64,000 nt of DNA from Phytophthora hibernalis (GCA_012656075.1 JAAKBF010000049.1:62001-126000), one strand, 5' to 3'. Counted from the first letter of the stretch, positions 35,630-45,596 are shown. The notes: generated from the letters alone by a model not told the origin. Numbers and translations are program-made.

Positions 35630-37094
35630 ACCGGAGATTGCCACACTCTGCTGCCTGCGTCGGCCATGACGTTGGTGGTACCAGCGATATGTGATGCCGT
35701 AGAATAGAATCCGTGTTTCACCTCACAAAGACTTAGTATTCGGAGTAGCATCTGCGCGAATGCGTTTCGGCTGAATCGTTTGTTGCGCTGCACAACAGCA
35801 GACTGATTGTCAATCCAGAAATTTACACGTGTACCGGAACCGCGATGTAGACGTATTCCACAAGTTTCCCCACACCAAGGAAGCGTAGACGACGATCATC
35901 AGCTCTCGCACGTTGATACAAAAATCGTTTTGGCTGGATTTGTTGAAGTCGTGGATCAGTTTCAACTCGGCGCTGTCGAACTGAAGCTGCAGGTACTGCT
36001 TCCAAGCTGGGAAGAGCGCGCACAGACCTCGGTCGCTAGCATCCATATTGATATGAATTTCTGGAATGTGGCGCTCAGTAAAATGTGTCATGGGGATCGA
36101 GTTGAGACGGTCCACGCCTCGAACCACCACAAATCGTCCAGTGTATCCGCCGATACAGAAATCGGACCAAAACGCGGTGCTACACGTGCTTGGTCTGCCA
36201 CGCGCTGGAAGAAAGACGCTTCCGGGCGAATACATGTAACCACGTGCCTTAGACTACCCATTAGTTTGTTTAACTTCGTGCGCGTTATAGTGCGGTGTTC
36301 GGCTACCTCGCAAACACGAGTTAGTGTTTTTGCCACCTTGGTAGCCGGCATCGAAACAGTCATTGCTTGAAGGTCCCAATTAAGACCCAGTGCTTTACCA
36401 CGAGCAAATCACGACGTAAACGTTTTCTTGTCGCGCGCATCCGGATCCAAAATCGTAACCATTGCAGATCGCAGTGCCAGATTAGCTTCTGGTAGTCGCG
36501 AGCCAAAATCCGGTTCTATCGCTGTATGGTCGTCGCACCACGCGTTTGCGTCAAAACACGCTTGTCCCGAACTCGGTTGCCGCGACGAGAGAGGTGGAGA
36601 GTTGGCATATATGTGGTTGATGGCCGATCCTGCAATCCAATAGGATGACGGAGAATTGCGCCAACCAAATGGGCAATAAAGATCAATGATGAGGATCCCA
36701 ACTCCGGGATTGTATCAGCAAACCGACCCACATTGTTGGCAGCAATGGGTACATTGCGGAAAGCCCCGTTGACGTCCCCTGTCAACATGCGTTGCTTGTC
36801 GGGGAAGGTATCTTTGACATCAAGCGCTCGATTCGCCAAAGATGCTGCTCCATCGTACGAGACCGAAATATCTTCGGCTACGGTGTTGTCGTTCACCAAA
36901 CTCCCACGAGGGAACGATAGATCGTGAATTATACATGCATCATCGGCGAGGTCTTCCCCTTTTGAACTGCTCCGAACGCGCTGCAAGTCACCCCTTCCAA
37001 TGTGCCTAATAGCTTGATGTCCAATTTACGATATCCTGTCCCGCCCGTAGATTCTTGATAATAATATTCAGGGCTCTCTTCGCTGAACCGTGAT
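35630..37094 (-). pseudogene. DIRS-like reverse transcriptase/RNase H (3' part of ORF2)
   Basis: RT: CSAFGAVQKGKTS, CIIHDLSFPRGSLVND, MLTGDVNGAFRNVPI and the catalytic NAWCDDHTAIEPD (WCDDH at 36526-36540; DIRS elements usually have a W/Y-V-D-D-H box). Connection: KLMGSLRHVVTCIRPEASFF. RNase H: HINMDASDRGLCALFP, NVRELMIVVYASLVWG, ASHIAGTTNVMADAGSR. No methyltransferase domain fits between RNase H and YR. The gene is cut at 37094 by the Polinton; its N-terminal part resumes at 56361. Confidence 0.85.
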
Positions 37095-37100
37095 TGCGTG

Positions 37101-37165
37101 AGTAGTGGGTCATGGAACATTACGCCGGCAGTTTTTACTTACCGTAATTTACCAACAAGAACATT
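37101..37165 (+). repeat. Left terminal inverted repeat of the Polinton
   Basis: Starts AGTAGT, diverges for 7-8 bases, then TGGAACATTACGCCGGCAG plus TTTTT is identical to the right end, followed by a looser match (CTTA..TA..ATTTA). About 65 bp in total with a 24-bp perfect core at 37113-37136, short for this family. Preceded by TGCGTG. Confidence 0.92.
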
Positions 37166-37366
37166 CCTGGAACCTTCTTTGTGGTCAGGATCGCATTCAG
37201 CGACGCAACCTCTCGACCACCTAAGAGCGAAACCAACGCCCTTTCGATCTAAGGGTGGTTTCAGATCCGCTCAATTGATGATGTACAAAACCGGATTATT
37301 TCCGAATTAATTTATTTTTTCTCAAAAATTAAGTAGGCTATGTATATAGATACCCCAACTGATAAC

Positions 37367-37675
37367 ATGACGTTCGAACTAACTTTTGGAAAATACAAGG
37401 GCACGCCGATCGAAGAAGTATATACTTCTGATCCTGGCTATTGTCGATGGATGCACAACCAACCCAGTCTCAATATTACTGAGGAAATCAAGATCTTCCT
37501 ACATTCCAAGTTTTTAAGCGATGATAACTCATATATGATGAGTTGGGGCAAGTACAAGGGGAAGACGCTAAAGCAAATTAGTCGCACCGATTCTAATTAT
37601 ATCGATTGGCTTCGTAAGAACCCATTCGTAATTGAGAAATGTCCTAAGCTTGTCGAGGCTTTAGAGCTTAATTAA
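37367..37675 (+). CDS. Tandem ExoX-C-like small protein
   Basis: 102 residues consisting of two copies of the same module: FGKYKGTPIEEVYTSDPGYC-RWM and WGKYKGKTLKQISRTDSNYI-DWL. This FGKYKGK...DPxYxxWL pattern is the C-terminal domain found in exodeoxyribonuclease X-like and several phage/viral proteins (family knowledge). There is no nuclease domain. The start at 37367 is preferred over the in-frame ATG at 37340, because the latter overlaps the TATATAG element at 37343-37349. Role unknown; DNA binding is a guess. Confidence 0.65.
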   Translation: MTFELTFGKYKGTPIEEVYTSDPGYCRWMHNQPSLNITEEIKIFLHSKFLSDDNSYMMSWGKYKGKTLKQISRTDSNYIDWLRKNPFVIEKCPKLVEALELN

Positions 37676-37743
37676 AAAATATCTTTTTTAGTCGATGACT
37701 TAATTACGATTGATCCTGATATATAAAGTCCTATGATATAATA

Positions 37744-38385
37744 ATGAAAGGATATATCTATAAGATCACCAACGCGGACGAGTCGATTGTGTAGGTGGGT
37801 AGTACCACACTAACTCTCGAGCGACGATGGTGGGCGCATACAGCTTCATACAAGCGTTGGAGCGACGGTAATACGCGATGTGGTGCTATGATTTATCATC
37901 ATTTTCGCGACCATGGTGTTGATAACTTTGATATCCACTTGATAAGTGAGCATGAAGTTGAAGATCGCAAGAACTTGCTTCAGTTTGAGCAATTGGTTAT
38001 AGATTCGACTAAGTGTGTTAATAAGAACGCTGCTTGGAAATCGGAGGAAGACAAGCTCGCAAGCAAACAAAAATACAATCTTGTCTATAACAAAACTCAC
38101 AACACTGAAGTTGTTGATTGTGAATGTGGTGAAACATACACTCGCGGACATAAAGCTCGACACGAGCAAACCGAACGTCATCGCTATGGTATCGCATCTG
38201 ATGAAGAAAGACAACAAATTGATCAACAACGTGAAGAAGATGATTACGCGCGTAAAGAAGCTCTCAAAGCTCGGCGAAATGTCAAAGTTGAATGTGAATG
38301 TGGAGGTTCCTATCCGAAATCTAATAAATCATTCCACGTTCGTAAATCTAAGATACATCTCCAATGGTTAGCTGATCACCAGTAA
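37744..38385 (+). pseudogene. GIY-YIG endonuclease 1, amber stop in the YIG motif
   Basis: Reads MKGYIYKITNADESIV, a TAG at 37792-37794 exactly where the second motif Tyr belongs, then VGSTTLTLERRWWAHT and YHHFRDHGVDNFDIHLISEH, with the conserved Glu in LLQFEQLVID. The C-terminal half has two CxCG-type modules (VDCECGETYTRGHKARHEQ; VECECGGSYPKSNKSFH) that look like small zinc-binding fingers. GIY-YIG enzymes nick DNA and are common in homing elements and large viruses. Loss of the motif Tyr plus the stop suggests it is inactive, unless the base is wrong. Confidence 0.8.
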
Positions 38386-38425
38386 GTCAATCATATTTTT
38401 TGTCTCTTAAATTGGTATCGACAAC

Positions 38426-40144
38426 CTATGCGGTTGAGAATTCCAAAATCTCACCCGTTAGACGATCGTAGGAGAGTTCTTGCTCACTCACAACCAATAC
38501 GAGCATGTTGGTACCTTGGCAACCAGCATTAACGCCTTGAACCTGAATAGCCTGGGGTACATCACGTTCCGTCAGGCGGCTAACATCAGCAATGAGAACA
38601 CGGTTAGTTAGCGACCACGTCTGATAGTCAAGAAGACCATTCACCAGCTCAGGAGTCAGATCACCGTTAATCGAAGAAATCTTAGCGACTTCATTAGTGA
38701 AGTGGTGGAAGTCATAGTCGTGACTGATGTCAAACGTCTGCTGAGAACCAATACGAACGTTAAAGTTGCGAATGCTCGAACCAGGGTGAAGAGTCCAAGG
38801 AGCCGAATCAAACGGACTCTGGAACTCCTGTACAGCAGCAGAAGCAAAGCTACCCGTCTGCTCAGCAAAAGAAAGGAGAATAACATACTTAGCATTCTTA
38901 ACAGAAGCGGAAAGCTGGAGATCAAATGCAGCATTAAGCTGAGTCGACTGCTTACCGATACCAGCACGCTGGTAGAACCACTGTGCATAGCAATCATTGT
39001 ATCGAACCTTCTTAACAGGTTTGGAGATAATTGCCTGAGGGTTCTCAAGATGAACGAACGGTACATACAGACGAGAAGTAGTAAATGGCATGTACGTACC
39101 ATCGATGGTCGGTTCAAGTGCATTGACAACGGCGCCCCAAGAAATGCTGAATGAGGCAGAAGCCGCAAGGACACCAGCCATAGGATTACCGGTGGAAGAA
39201 GCCGCAACCATAACTGGACAGACATTACCACTCGCGAGAGTAGTACTGGTTAGAGACATACCCTTCGACGCATCTACAGCAACAGACGAAGTACCCTGGT
39301 TGACGCGGAAACGGAGACGGATCTGAGGGTTAGCCATCAAATCGAGCTCCTTGAAAATCGGATGAAGGTCAGTTAGCTTAACCTTTAGCATATAGTTCCA
39401 CGTTCCCATGATAGCGTTAGCAGTACCCGCACCAGCTACGAAGGCACCACGAGCAGTCTGATTCGAGATAGTGGTAGAAGCGGCAGCTCCACCAACAGAC
39501 GGCCACGACGTAGAGAAATCAGAACCAGCATTAGGAGGGTTTGACAGAAGTCGGCGAACAAGACCATCATTAGGGATGGATGCGCCACCAGAGGGGCCTG
39601 TAGTAGCAAACGAAGATGAAAATGCAGTAGTGTTTGAGTATCCATCTCCAGTAGTCGAGCTTGTAGCCGAACTGTACAACGCGGACTGAGCAGCATCCGG
39701 GTAAAGGAACGACTCCGCTCCATGTTTCTCAACGTACTGAGGACTGTAGCTTGTCTGCGCGCGGACATTGTTCCAAAAGAGCTTGTAGTCAGCCATGGAA
39801 ACGATGGTCTTGCCATTTAGTTCAAGCGACATGCTATCAATGACATTCCAGTTACCGCACTTTAGCGTGGAACAGAAACGATTGGCAGCAGCGGTCTGAG
39901 CAGTAGCACCATTCTTCATTGAGACCTTGTAAGGTAGCATGATGTATGCATCGCGAAGACAAGCAAATCCTTCAGAGCCGTTAAGCTGGGCAGTTGCATC
40001 GATAGTGATAACACCATTCTGATACGATCCCTGGTTGAGATCGATTACAAAGGGTACTCGCTTGCCAGAAGATACCTTGATCTCCGGGTCGCTCTTAAGC
40101 GAGCTCTGGTACAAATATTGGTCAGATAGTTGAGTTTCACTCAT
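38426..40144 (-). CDS. Major capsid protein (double jelly-roll type)
   Basis: 572 residues, uninterrupted. N-terminal VPFVIDLNQGSYQNGVITID, then CGNWNVIDSMSLELNGKTIV and ADYKLFWNNVRAQT, a pattern seen in Polinton/PLV major capsid proteins. The Gly/Ser/Thr-rich middle fits inter-barrel loops, and the second half has RLYVPFVHLENPQAIISKP. Assembles the icosahedral shell as trimers in this virus lineage (family knowledge). Divergently transcribed from the maturation protease across a shared CTAATATAG/CTATATTAG site. Identification rests on pattern and position; a structure prediction would settle it. Confidence 0.8.
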   Translation of the reverse strand: MSETQLSDQYLYQSSLKSDPEIKVSSGKRVPFVIDLNQGSYQNGVITIDATAQLNGSEGFACLRDAYIMLPYKVSMKNGATAQTAAANRFCSTLKCGNWNVIDSMSLELNGKTIVSMADYKLFWNNVRAQTSYSPQYVEKHGAESFLYPDAAQSALYSSATSSTTGDGYSNTTAFSSSFATTGPSGGASIPNDGLVRRLLSNPPNAGSDFSTSWPSVGGAAASTTISNQTARGAFVAGAGTANAIMGTWNYMLKVKLTDLHPIFKELDLMANPQIRLRFRVNQGTSSVAVDASKGMSLTSTTLASGNVCPVMVAASSTGNPMAGVLAASASFSISWGAVVNALEPTIDGTYMPFTTSRLYVPFVHLENPQAIISKPVKKVRYNDCYAQWFYQRAGIGKQSTQLNAAFDLQLSASVKNAKYVILLSFAEQTGSFASAAVQEFQSPFDSAPWTLHPGSSIRNFNVRIGSQQTFDISHDYDFHHFTNEVAKISSINGDLTPELVNGLLDYQTWSLTNRVLIADVSRLTERDVPQAIQVQGVNAGCQGTNMLVLVVSEQELSYDRLTGEILEFSTA

Positions 40145-40163
40145 CGTTGATTGTATATGTTTT

Positions 40164-40172
40164 CTAATATAG
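40164..40172. promoter_or_regulatory. Shared divergent promoter element CTAATATAG
   Basis: Lies between the capsid gene (ATG 20 bp away, minus) and the protease gene (ATG 21 bp away, plus). The motif is nearly palindromic (CTATATTAG on the other strand) and recurs upstream of the integrase at 50335-50343. Confidence 0.5.
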
Positions 40173-40192
40173 TTTGAACGAAATTAAATATT

Positions 40193-40571
40193 ATGAGCAG
40201 CCTTATCAAGCCGATCACATCCGATCATGATCTGATCGAACTCGCGAAAAATTGGGGTACATCTCGATGACATCTATGAATCGAATGAAATAACAAAGCC
40301 GATATCTAAGAAAGGGTCATATCTGGTTCTACTACGACCACCTAATCTTGATGTAGGACACTGGACATGCGTTCATGATGGCGAATTCTTCGATTCAATG
40401 GGTGAGGCAGCTCCAACAAATATGGAATCGGGAAGTACAATCCCAAACAATTCCAAGGTACGTATGGTGATTACTGTGGAATTTGGTGTATGCTGTGGTT
40501 ATATTGCAAGCAAAAATAAGATGAATGTACTAAATCGATTCAAGGATTTGAACTTAACTATCCTGACTTAA
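40193..40571 (+). pseudogene. Adenovirus-type maturation protease (frameshifted)
   Basis: Too broken to appear as one frame, but the catalytic layout is clear: MSSLIKPITSDHDLIELAKN start, then LDDIYESNEITKPISKKG, catalytic His in DVGHWTCVHDG followed by EFFDSMGEAAP (acidic residue), oxyanion Gln and nucleophile Cys in KQFQGTYGDYCGIWCMLWLY, and a C-terminal helix KMNVLNRFKDLNLTILT. These match the Ulp1/adenain fold proteases that process capsid proteins in Polintons. Three frame changes: one near GGGG at 40253-40256, and a missing base at CCC (40442-40444) and at AAAAA (40512-40516). About 125 residues when read through. The 3' end overlaps the convergent GIY-YIG gene by 18 bp. Confidence 0.8.
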
Positions 40572-41158
40572 CCAACGTTGATGCTTCTGAGATCTGGAAT
40601 GAACAGCTTTATCACTACGTCTATATCTTGCACCACAGCCACATTCAATTTTCTCAGCAGCTCTCGCATTAAGCCGTTCTTTGTTTGCTTGCTAGTGCTG
40701 GCGCTTACGTTGAATAATGGCTTCCTTATTTGTTTGATAGTATTGTTTTACTTGATCGATAATAAAACCTGTATTCTTTTGATAGTGCTGTTGCTTTTTA
40801 GATTTAATGGTTTTCATACTGCACGGTATTGTTTGAGATATTGCTTCTGAAATAGCGGCTTCAAACTACACGGGTTATTTTTGTTGACACATTTCAATTT
40901 CGAAATCCACAACTGCTCATATGCTTCCAGATGGGTTCGGTCTACAACGTCATATTCCTTGATAAAGATGAGCTTAAACTTATCAATACCATGCTCCTTT
41001 ATGAATGGATAAATGGCAATTTCACAGTGATTACCCTTATCACACTTCTGATAATGCTGCTTATGCTGTTGCCAACGCTTACGAGGTTCATTGAAGGTTG
41101 ATCCAATGTATTGAACGTCGCTCTCCAGATGAATGATACGATAAATGTGGCCGATCAT
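40554..41158 (-). pseudogene. GIY-YIG endonuclease 2 with zinc-finger tail
   Basis: Intact nuclease domain: GHIYRIIHLESDVQYIGST (both motif tyrosines), RKRW with the Arg, and the Glu in AYEQLWISKL. After residue 114 the frame shifts; the tail continues with a Lys/Gln-rich helix, a TAG at 40691-40693 and then ECGCGARYRRSDKAVHSRSQ, a CxCG...H finger like that of GIY-YIG 1. The original protein was about 200 residues. Convergent with the protease gene. Confidence 0.8.
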
Positions 41159-41253
41159 GATTAGTACAAATGTACGTTTATATTTATATCATATCAGACT
41201 TCATTCAGGATTAAATATAATTCAGATTTTATCTCAAGAGGGTAAATATAATC

Positions 41254-42006
41254 ATGACTTTTAAAGAGTTAGAAGTATCCGTATCTGTTCCCGAGTCGAA
41301 GCTCAAGAGAGCATTCAAGACAGGGACATTATCATTGTCTAAAGATGAGTTAAGTGGTTCTGGAGCTACACTTCATCTTCACCCAGAGTCATATGCGAAA
41401 GCTCTTCGGGCTCGCAAATCTGGTAAAGGAACACGTTTGGCTATCACAAAAAAGGAGATTGGCTACCCGTTTAAGCATATGCAAGGAGGTGGTATGTATG
41501 GTTCGAGTATCTGGTCCAAGGTATGGGGAGGAATTAAATCAGCGTTCAAGCTTGCCAAAGATTCGGGTCTATTGTCTCGCGCTGCCGACGTTGCTGTACC
41601 CGCTCTTGCAACCGCAATCGGAGCTCCACAGGGTGCCATCCCTGCAAGAGCTGCTATCCGTTCCATGACTGGCATTGGTGTTTATGACTCCGATAGTGAT
41701 AAGGAAGGAGGACGACTAACCATGACGGATGTTAAGAAAGGAGCAAAGCGTGCGCTTTCGTATGCTAAACGCAAAGGCGTTCTAACTGATGTAGTCGATT
41801 CTGGAGAGAAGTACCTACTATCTAAGGCGACCAAACCTGAGCATGGAGACCTAATCAAATCGATTCGAGGTGAAGTCCGTCGTCGATATGGCGTAGGCGT
41901 TGTCAAGCCAAAGGGTAAGAAATTTGCAAAGGGATCCCAGGAAGCTAAGGATCACATGGCTAAGATTCGCGCAATGCGTAAGTCTGGTGGCTCCTTCCGT
42001 TTGTGA
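41254..42006 (+). CDS. Putative minor virion/core protein (pVI/pX-like)
   Basis: 250 residues, intact. Basic, with a MQGGGMYGSSIWSKVWGGIK segment, an Ala-rich amphipathic helix (ADVAVPALATAIGAPQGAIP) and a GGSFRL end. Gly-rich YG motifs plus a membrane-active-type helix recall the adenovirus pVI and pX precursors, which are processed by the maturation protease, and comparable genes sit between capsid genes in Polintons. The match is by character and position, not by a diagnostic motif. Confidence 0.55.
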   Translation: MTFKELEVSVSVPESKLKRAFKTGTLSLSKDELSGSGATLHLHPESYAKALRARKSGKGTRLAITKKEIGYPFKHMQGGGMYGSSIWSKVWGGIKSAFKLAKDSGLLSRAADVAVPALATAIGAPQGAIPARAAIRSMTGIGVYDSDSDKEGGRLTMTDVKKGAKRALSYAKRKGVLTDVVDSGEKYLLSKATKPEHGDLIKSIRGEVRRRYGVGVVKPKGKKFAKGSQEAKDHMAKIRAMRKSGGSFRL

Positions 42007-42026
42007 GAAAAAAAGCATTAGCTAAC

Positions 42027-42901
42027 TTATTTTTTGGCCTCAGCAACAGCATGATCGAGACTGATGTATCGCGAAAGATAACCTTCTTATCGTTTTGGTT
42101 GTAGATACTGATAGTAATTGTAGAGCGAGAGCCATTGTGGCAATTCATCCATGCATACTGACTCGGCTTATATGAAATAAGCTTTCCAATTGCTGCATCA
42201 CCTCTATCAAATGCACTTACAATATCACCAGATGCAACGTACTCATTTTTAATAAGATCGCAACGAACGATGTATGAGCTGGTGGGGTGAATCTGTGGAA
42301 TGATGTTAGAGAGCTGAGCACTGGCAACTACCGCTGAGGTAACGGGATAGGTACTTACGGTTAGGCCAACCACCTTTCCAAACTCGACATTATCGATGAT
42401 AAGACGAGGAACGCGAGTGGTAGTAGGCAATCCAGTTCCACCAGCTGAGTATAGACCAGTAGCTGGTCTTGCCCAAGTACCTCCAAGAGTTGGTAATGTT
42501 GTTGGCGTCGGAGAAAAATCGACCTGGCATGCGTAATAAACACTGTTTTCACTCAGCTTTAGGTAGAATACGTTGTTTCCAGATGGATCGATCAAATATG
42601 CTCCAGCATTAACAAGGGCTGTCTGAATGCTGCGATTTACATCATCGTAGGAATAAATGCCGTCAGGAAGAGTAATACTGATAGTAGAGGTAGTCGCCGC
42701 AGTCGGGACTTCGATCTTGAAGCTTGTGTTTTGGAACTGCATCGCATCGATATTATATTCCGAGTTGTACATGCTGATGCTTTGGACTGCGCATACTACA
42801 TCACGAAAGTCAGCAGCTGAACCAGGGAACGAGTATTTCCAAGTTGAGTTGTATCCATCTTGGATTAGGTTGGTACTGTCAAGTTTGAGAAAGCTCGCCA
42901 T
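42027..42901 (-). CDS. Minor capsid (penton) protein
   Basis: Start at 42901 (MASFLKLDSTNLIQDGYNST) rather than the longer frame from 42976. Features: CAVQSISMYNSEYNIDAMQF, TISITLPDGIYSYDDVNRSI and IVRCDLIKNEYVASGDIVSA, as in the single jelly-roll penton proteins of Polinton/PLV elements. About 290 residues, within family range. The printed frame runs to 41960; a one-base shift at about 42070 would instead give the ending LDHAVAEAKK with a stop at 42027, which avoids overlap with the convergent gene. Caps capsid vertices. Confidence 0.75.
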
Positions 42902-42947
42902 TTTAGTTGTATATGATGTTAAGCATTTTTCTGATTGCTTAATTGAA

Positions 42948-43630
42948 TTACTCTTCCATTGCAATAGGCCTATCAAAGTTGTATCTGATTTGACCCTTGA
43001 TAGAGTCTATGAACAACATCTGACCTTTTTGCTCAGTGGCTTTGTTGTAGTAATAGACGATCGAGCGATCATCTACTCCCTTTATATTGAAATCTTTCAC
43101 AACCATCTGCAAATCACGCTTCGAATTAGCCTTTAGGATAGCGACGTACTCTGAATTCAAGCGAATCATCTTATCAGTAGCAAAGTAGCTATGGCTAAGG
43201 AATATTGTTGATAGCTTGAAATGCCGGCCCCTGGTCATATAATGTGAGAAGGTATTCTTCTGGAGTAGCTTATCGTTGCTATAGTCATCTATGATGACAA
43301 GCTCAGGTTTGTTGGAGCTCATAGGTGTGTGGCGTACTTGATCAACTTTTGGGGGCATATCTGGATCAGCAAAAGTAATGAAATCTTCCAACTTATCTCG
43401 GAGGTACTCGTATAGCTCTTGGTGTGGATTGCGGGCTATGATTGTTAGATGAGCGAAAACGTGAGGAGAATGCTTGAGGATAAACATACATAGATTGTTC
43501 TTCCCGCTGAATGACGGACCAAGGACAACCATTCTAAACAACTTTTTGATGTCAAGCGCAGGGATGTCGCCCATGCCAGCAGACTTGAACTTTTTGGCAA
43601 GGAAGCGCCAAAGTCTGGAATTCCGCTCAT
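42948..43630 (-). CDS. Genome-packaging ATPase (FtsK/HerA, A32-like)
   Basis: Walker A FRMVVLGPSFSGKNNLCMFI, Walker B LVIIDDYSND, and the sensor-like TIFLSHSYFATD. About 225 residues, normal for Polinton ATPases. The frame visible from 43574 lacks the first residues; ATG at 43630 (MSGIPDFGASLPK) connects if one A is added at the A5 run (43591-43595). Walker A has Asn after the Lys where Ser/Thr is usual. Divergent from the fibre gene across a palindromic CTATATAG. Confidence 0.88.
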
Positions 43631-43653
43631 GATCGTGTCTTTAATCACTCGAT

Positions 43654-43661
43654 CTATATAG
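43654..43661. promoter_or_regulatory. Palindromic CTATATAG between ATPase and fibre genes
   Basis: A perfect 8-bp palindrome 18 bp before the fibre ATG (plus) and 23 bp before the ATPase ATG (minus), so it can serve both directions. The TATATAG half recurs before other Polinton genes. Confidence 0.55.
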
Positions 43662-43679
43662 CTTGAGACAAAAACAACT

Positions 43680-45596
43680 ATGAGTTCTGGTTTCTCTTAT
43701 CCCCAACCAATTTTTACATCACCTATCTATAACCCAGCATTCTATCTAACATTGGATGCCAGTGGATATCTAACCTATGATTACGCTCAAACGCTTTATC
43801 TCGATAAGAATGATTACCGCTTGTCTTATATTACAGGAATTGTTCAAGGGACAGCAACACAAGGTATAGCCCTCGTTCCTGGTGTTAATAATGATATCAG
43901 TGGTATTGGAGCATTGTCATGTAGCAGTCTAACCGTGAATGGTTCGACTGTATCATCTGCTCCCTCGTACGTAGTCGGGATCACGCCTGGAACAGCAGCA
44001 AACAGCAAAGCGTTGGTACTGGGAGCATCTGGGGAGATCGGGACGATCAGCTCGCTGACTGCAACCAGTATTACAGGTACGCTATCTACAGCGGCGCAAA
44101 CCAATATCACATCGGTTGGAACACTATCAGGGCTTACAGTCGCTGGCAATCTGGTTTTCACGGGTGCTTCGCGATCGATATCTGGCTTGAGCAGCATCTC
44201 AGCGACGACTCTCACTGGGGCGCTATCAACAGCCGCGCAGACGTCGATCACGTCAGTAGGAACGCTAACTAATCTCACGCTATCGACTGGAGGGGCAGGG
44301 CTATCCATACCGTCCCTAAAATTTTGGGATGCAACGACCTCAACTTACAAAACTTTCAATCAGAATTACTTTTTGGATATCACGCTCGGTGGGGCTGTAG
44401 CTTCTAAAGCTCTTGTGGTGGATGCGAACAAAGATATTGGGTCGATCAGGACACTCGATGCTCAAAACCTGAATGGTTCGATAAAGATCAGCGGCACCCT
44501 CTGTGATGTTGGAAGCATTCAGATCGGCGGGATTGATGTTATCACAAGCTCAAGGCATATCCAAAATATCGGTAATATTGCTTGTAGCGGAACGATGAAC
44601 GCATTCGCGGGTTATCGAGTCAATAGCGCAGCATTCGTTGATGCGAGTCGAAATATATCAGCAGCAAGTCTTTCTACAACTAGCGATATAACCTGCTCCG
44701 GATCTATTAACGGCTTTTTAGCTTATGGAAATCAAGCTAATATAACCTCGTTAGGGAGTCTGACGGAGTTGGGGATTCATTCAACTCCAGCAAATGAATA
44801 TTTTTCCATCACTGGTTCCGGGACCGACTATCTCGATGCTGGCTACACACGGATGTGCACTTTTTCCGGATCGAATATCACGCCTGTGAAATTTCAGATC
44901 GAGGTCAATAACGGCAATAGTGCAACCTCTACCAACGCGACATGGATTGGTAATTTAACAGGCAATGATTTACGTTTTGGAACGGGAGGAGTTACCCGAA
45001 TGGTATTAACCAATGCGGGCCGATTTGGGATTGGTACAACAAATCCATCAGCGCCGATGCAAATATCATCTACTATCAGCTATACCTGGAATAGCGCAGG
45101 AAATATAGGGCTGAGCGTCTATAGGCTAAGAACAGATTCAGGTGCTACGGAGATGGCTACAGGTACTCCTATAACATATACAAATGTATGTGCGATATTC
45201 AATGGTTATATTGGTTGTGAGGCCATGGTTATGCAATCAGACCGCCGCCTAAAGCAAGATATCAACGAGGTGCCCATTGAGCGCGTTGAATGCCTTTACA
45301 AGTCATTACGAGTGAAATCATATAAATGGAAAGCACACCCTGATAAACCTAAGGAATTGGGTTTGATCGCTCAGGATGTTCTTGATCAAGGGTTTTTAGA
45401 TTTAGTCGCTCGCATACCTGATGGAAGCGAGGAGCTTCAAACCAGTACTGATCCATGGCTAGAGCCATTAGGCGTCAAGCTTCATGTAGATTATTCTAAA
45501 TTAAGCGTATATAATGTGAGAATGATTCAGCAACTAATGTCTGAGATTAATGATCTGAAATCCCAACTTAATGAACTCAAAGCTATCGCTGAGTGA
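43680..45596 (+). CDS. Fibre-like protein with C-terminal S74 intramolecular chaperone
   Basis: 638 residues, intact. The body is Ser/Thr/Gly/Ile-rich beta-structure with repeats of the form LSTAAQTNITSVGTL / LSTAAQTSITSVGTL and recurrent SxxxTGxL units, typical of trimeric fibres. The last about 115 residues are a peptidase S74/endosialidase chaperone: QSDRRLKQDINEVPIERVE, VKSYKWKAH, ELGLIAQDVLDQ, followed by a coiled coil (LMSEINDLKSQLNELKAIAE). In phages and large viruses this domain trimerises the fibre and cleaves itself off. Likely a host-attachment or surface fibre. Confidence 0.88.
   Translation: MSSGFSYPQPIFTSPIYNPAFYLTLDASGYLTYDYAQTLYLDKNDYRLSYITGIVQGTATQGIALVPGVNNDISGIGALSCSSLTVNGSTVSSAPSYVVGITPGTAANSKALVLGASGEIGTISSLTATSITGTLSTAAQTNITSVGTLSGLTVAGNLVFTGASRSISGLSSISATTLTGALSTAAQTSITSVGTLTNLTLSTGGAGLSIPSLKFWDATTSTYKTFNQNYFLDITLGGAVASKALVVDANKDIGSIRTLDAQNLNGSIKISGTLCDVGSIQIGGIDVITSSRHIQNIGNIACSGTMNAFAGYRVNSAAFVDASRNISAASLSTTSDITCSGSINGFLAYGNQANITSLGSLTELGIHSTPANEYFSITGSGTDYLDAGYTRMCTFSGSNITPVKFQIEVNNGNSATSTNATWIGNLTGNDLRFGTGGVTRMVLTNAGRFGIGTTNPSAPMQISSTISYTWNSAGNIGLSVYRLRTDSGATEMATGTPITYTNVCAIFNGYIGCEAMVMQSDRRLKQDINEVPIERVECLYKSLRVKSYKWKAHPDKPKELGLIAQDVLDQGFLDLVARIPDGSEELQTSTDPWLEPLGVKLHVDYSKLSVYNVRMIQQLMSEINDLKSQLNELKAIAE

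Noticed and set aside
38656..39231. Leu/Arg-rich frame opposite or overlapping the capsid gene
   Set aside because: It is a shadow frame of the capsid gene on the same strand with biased composition (long Leu/Ser runs).
37792..40693. Stop-codon recoding (TAG as sense) in the Polinton
   Set aside because: Only two TAG codons interrupt genes, both in GIY-YIG copies; all other long genes end normally and TAG is used as a normal stop (for example at 45809 and 47592).
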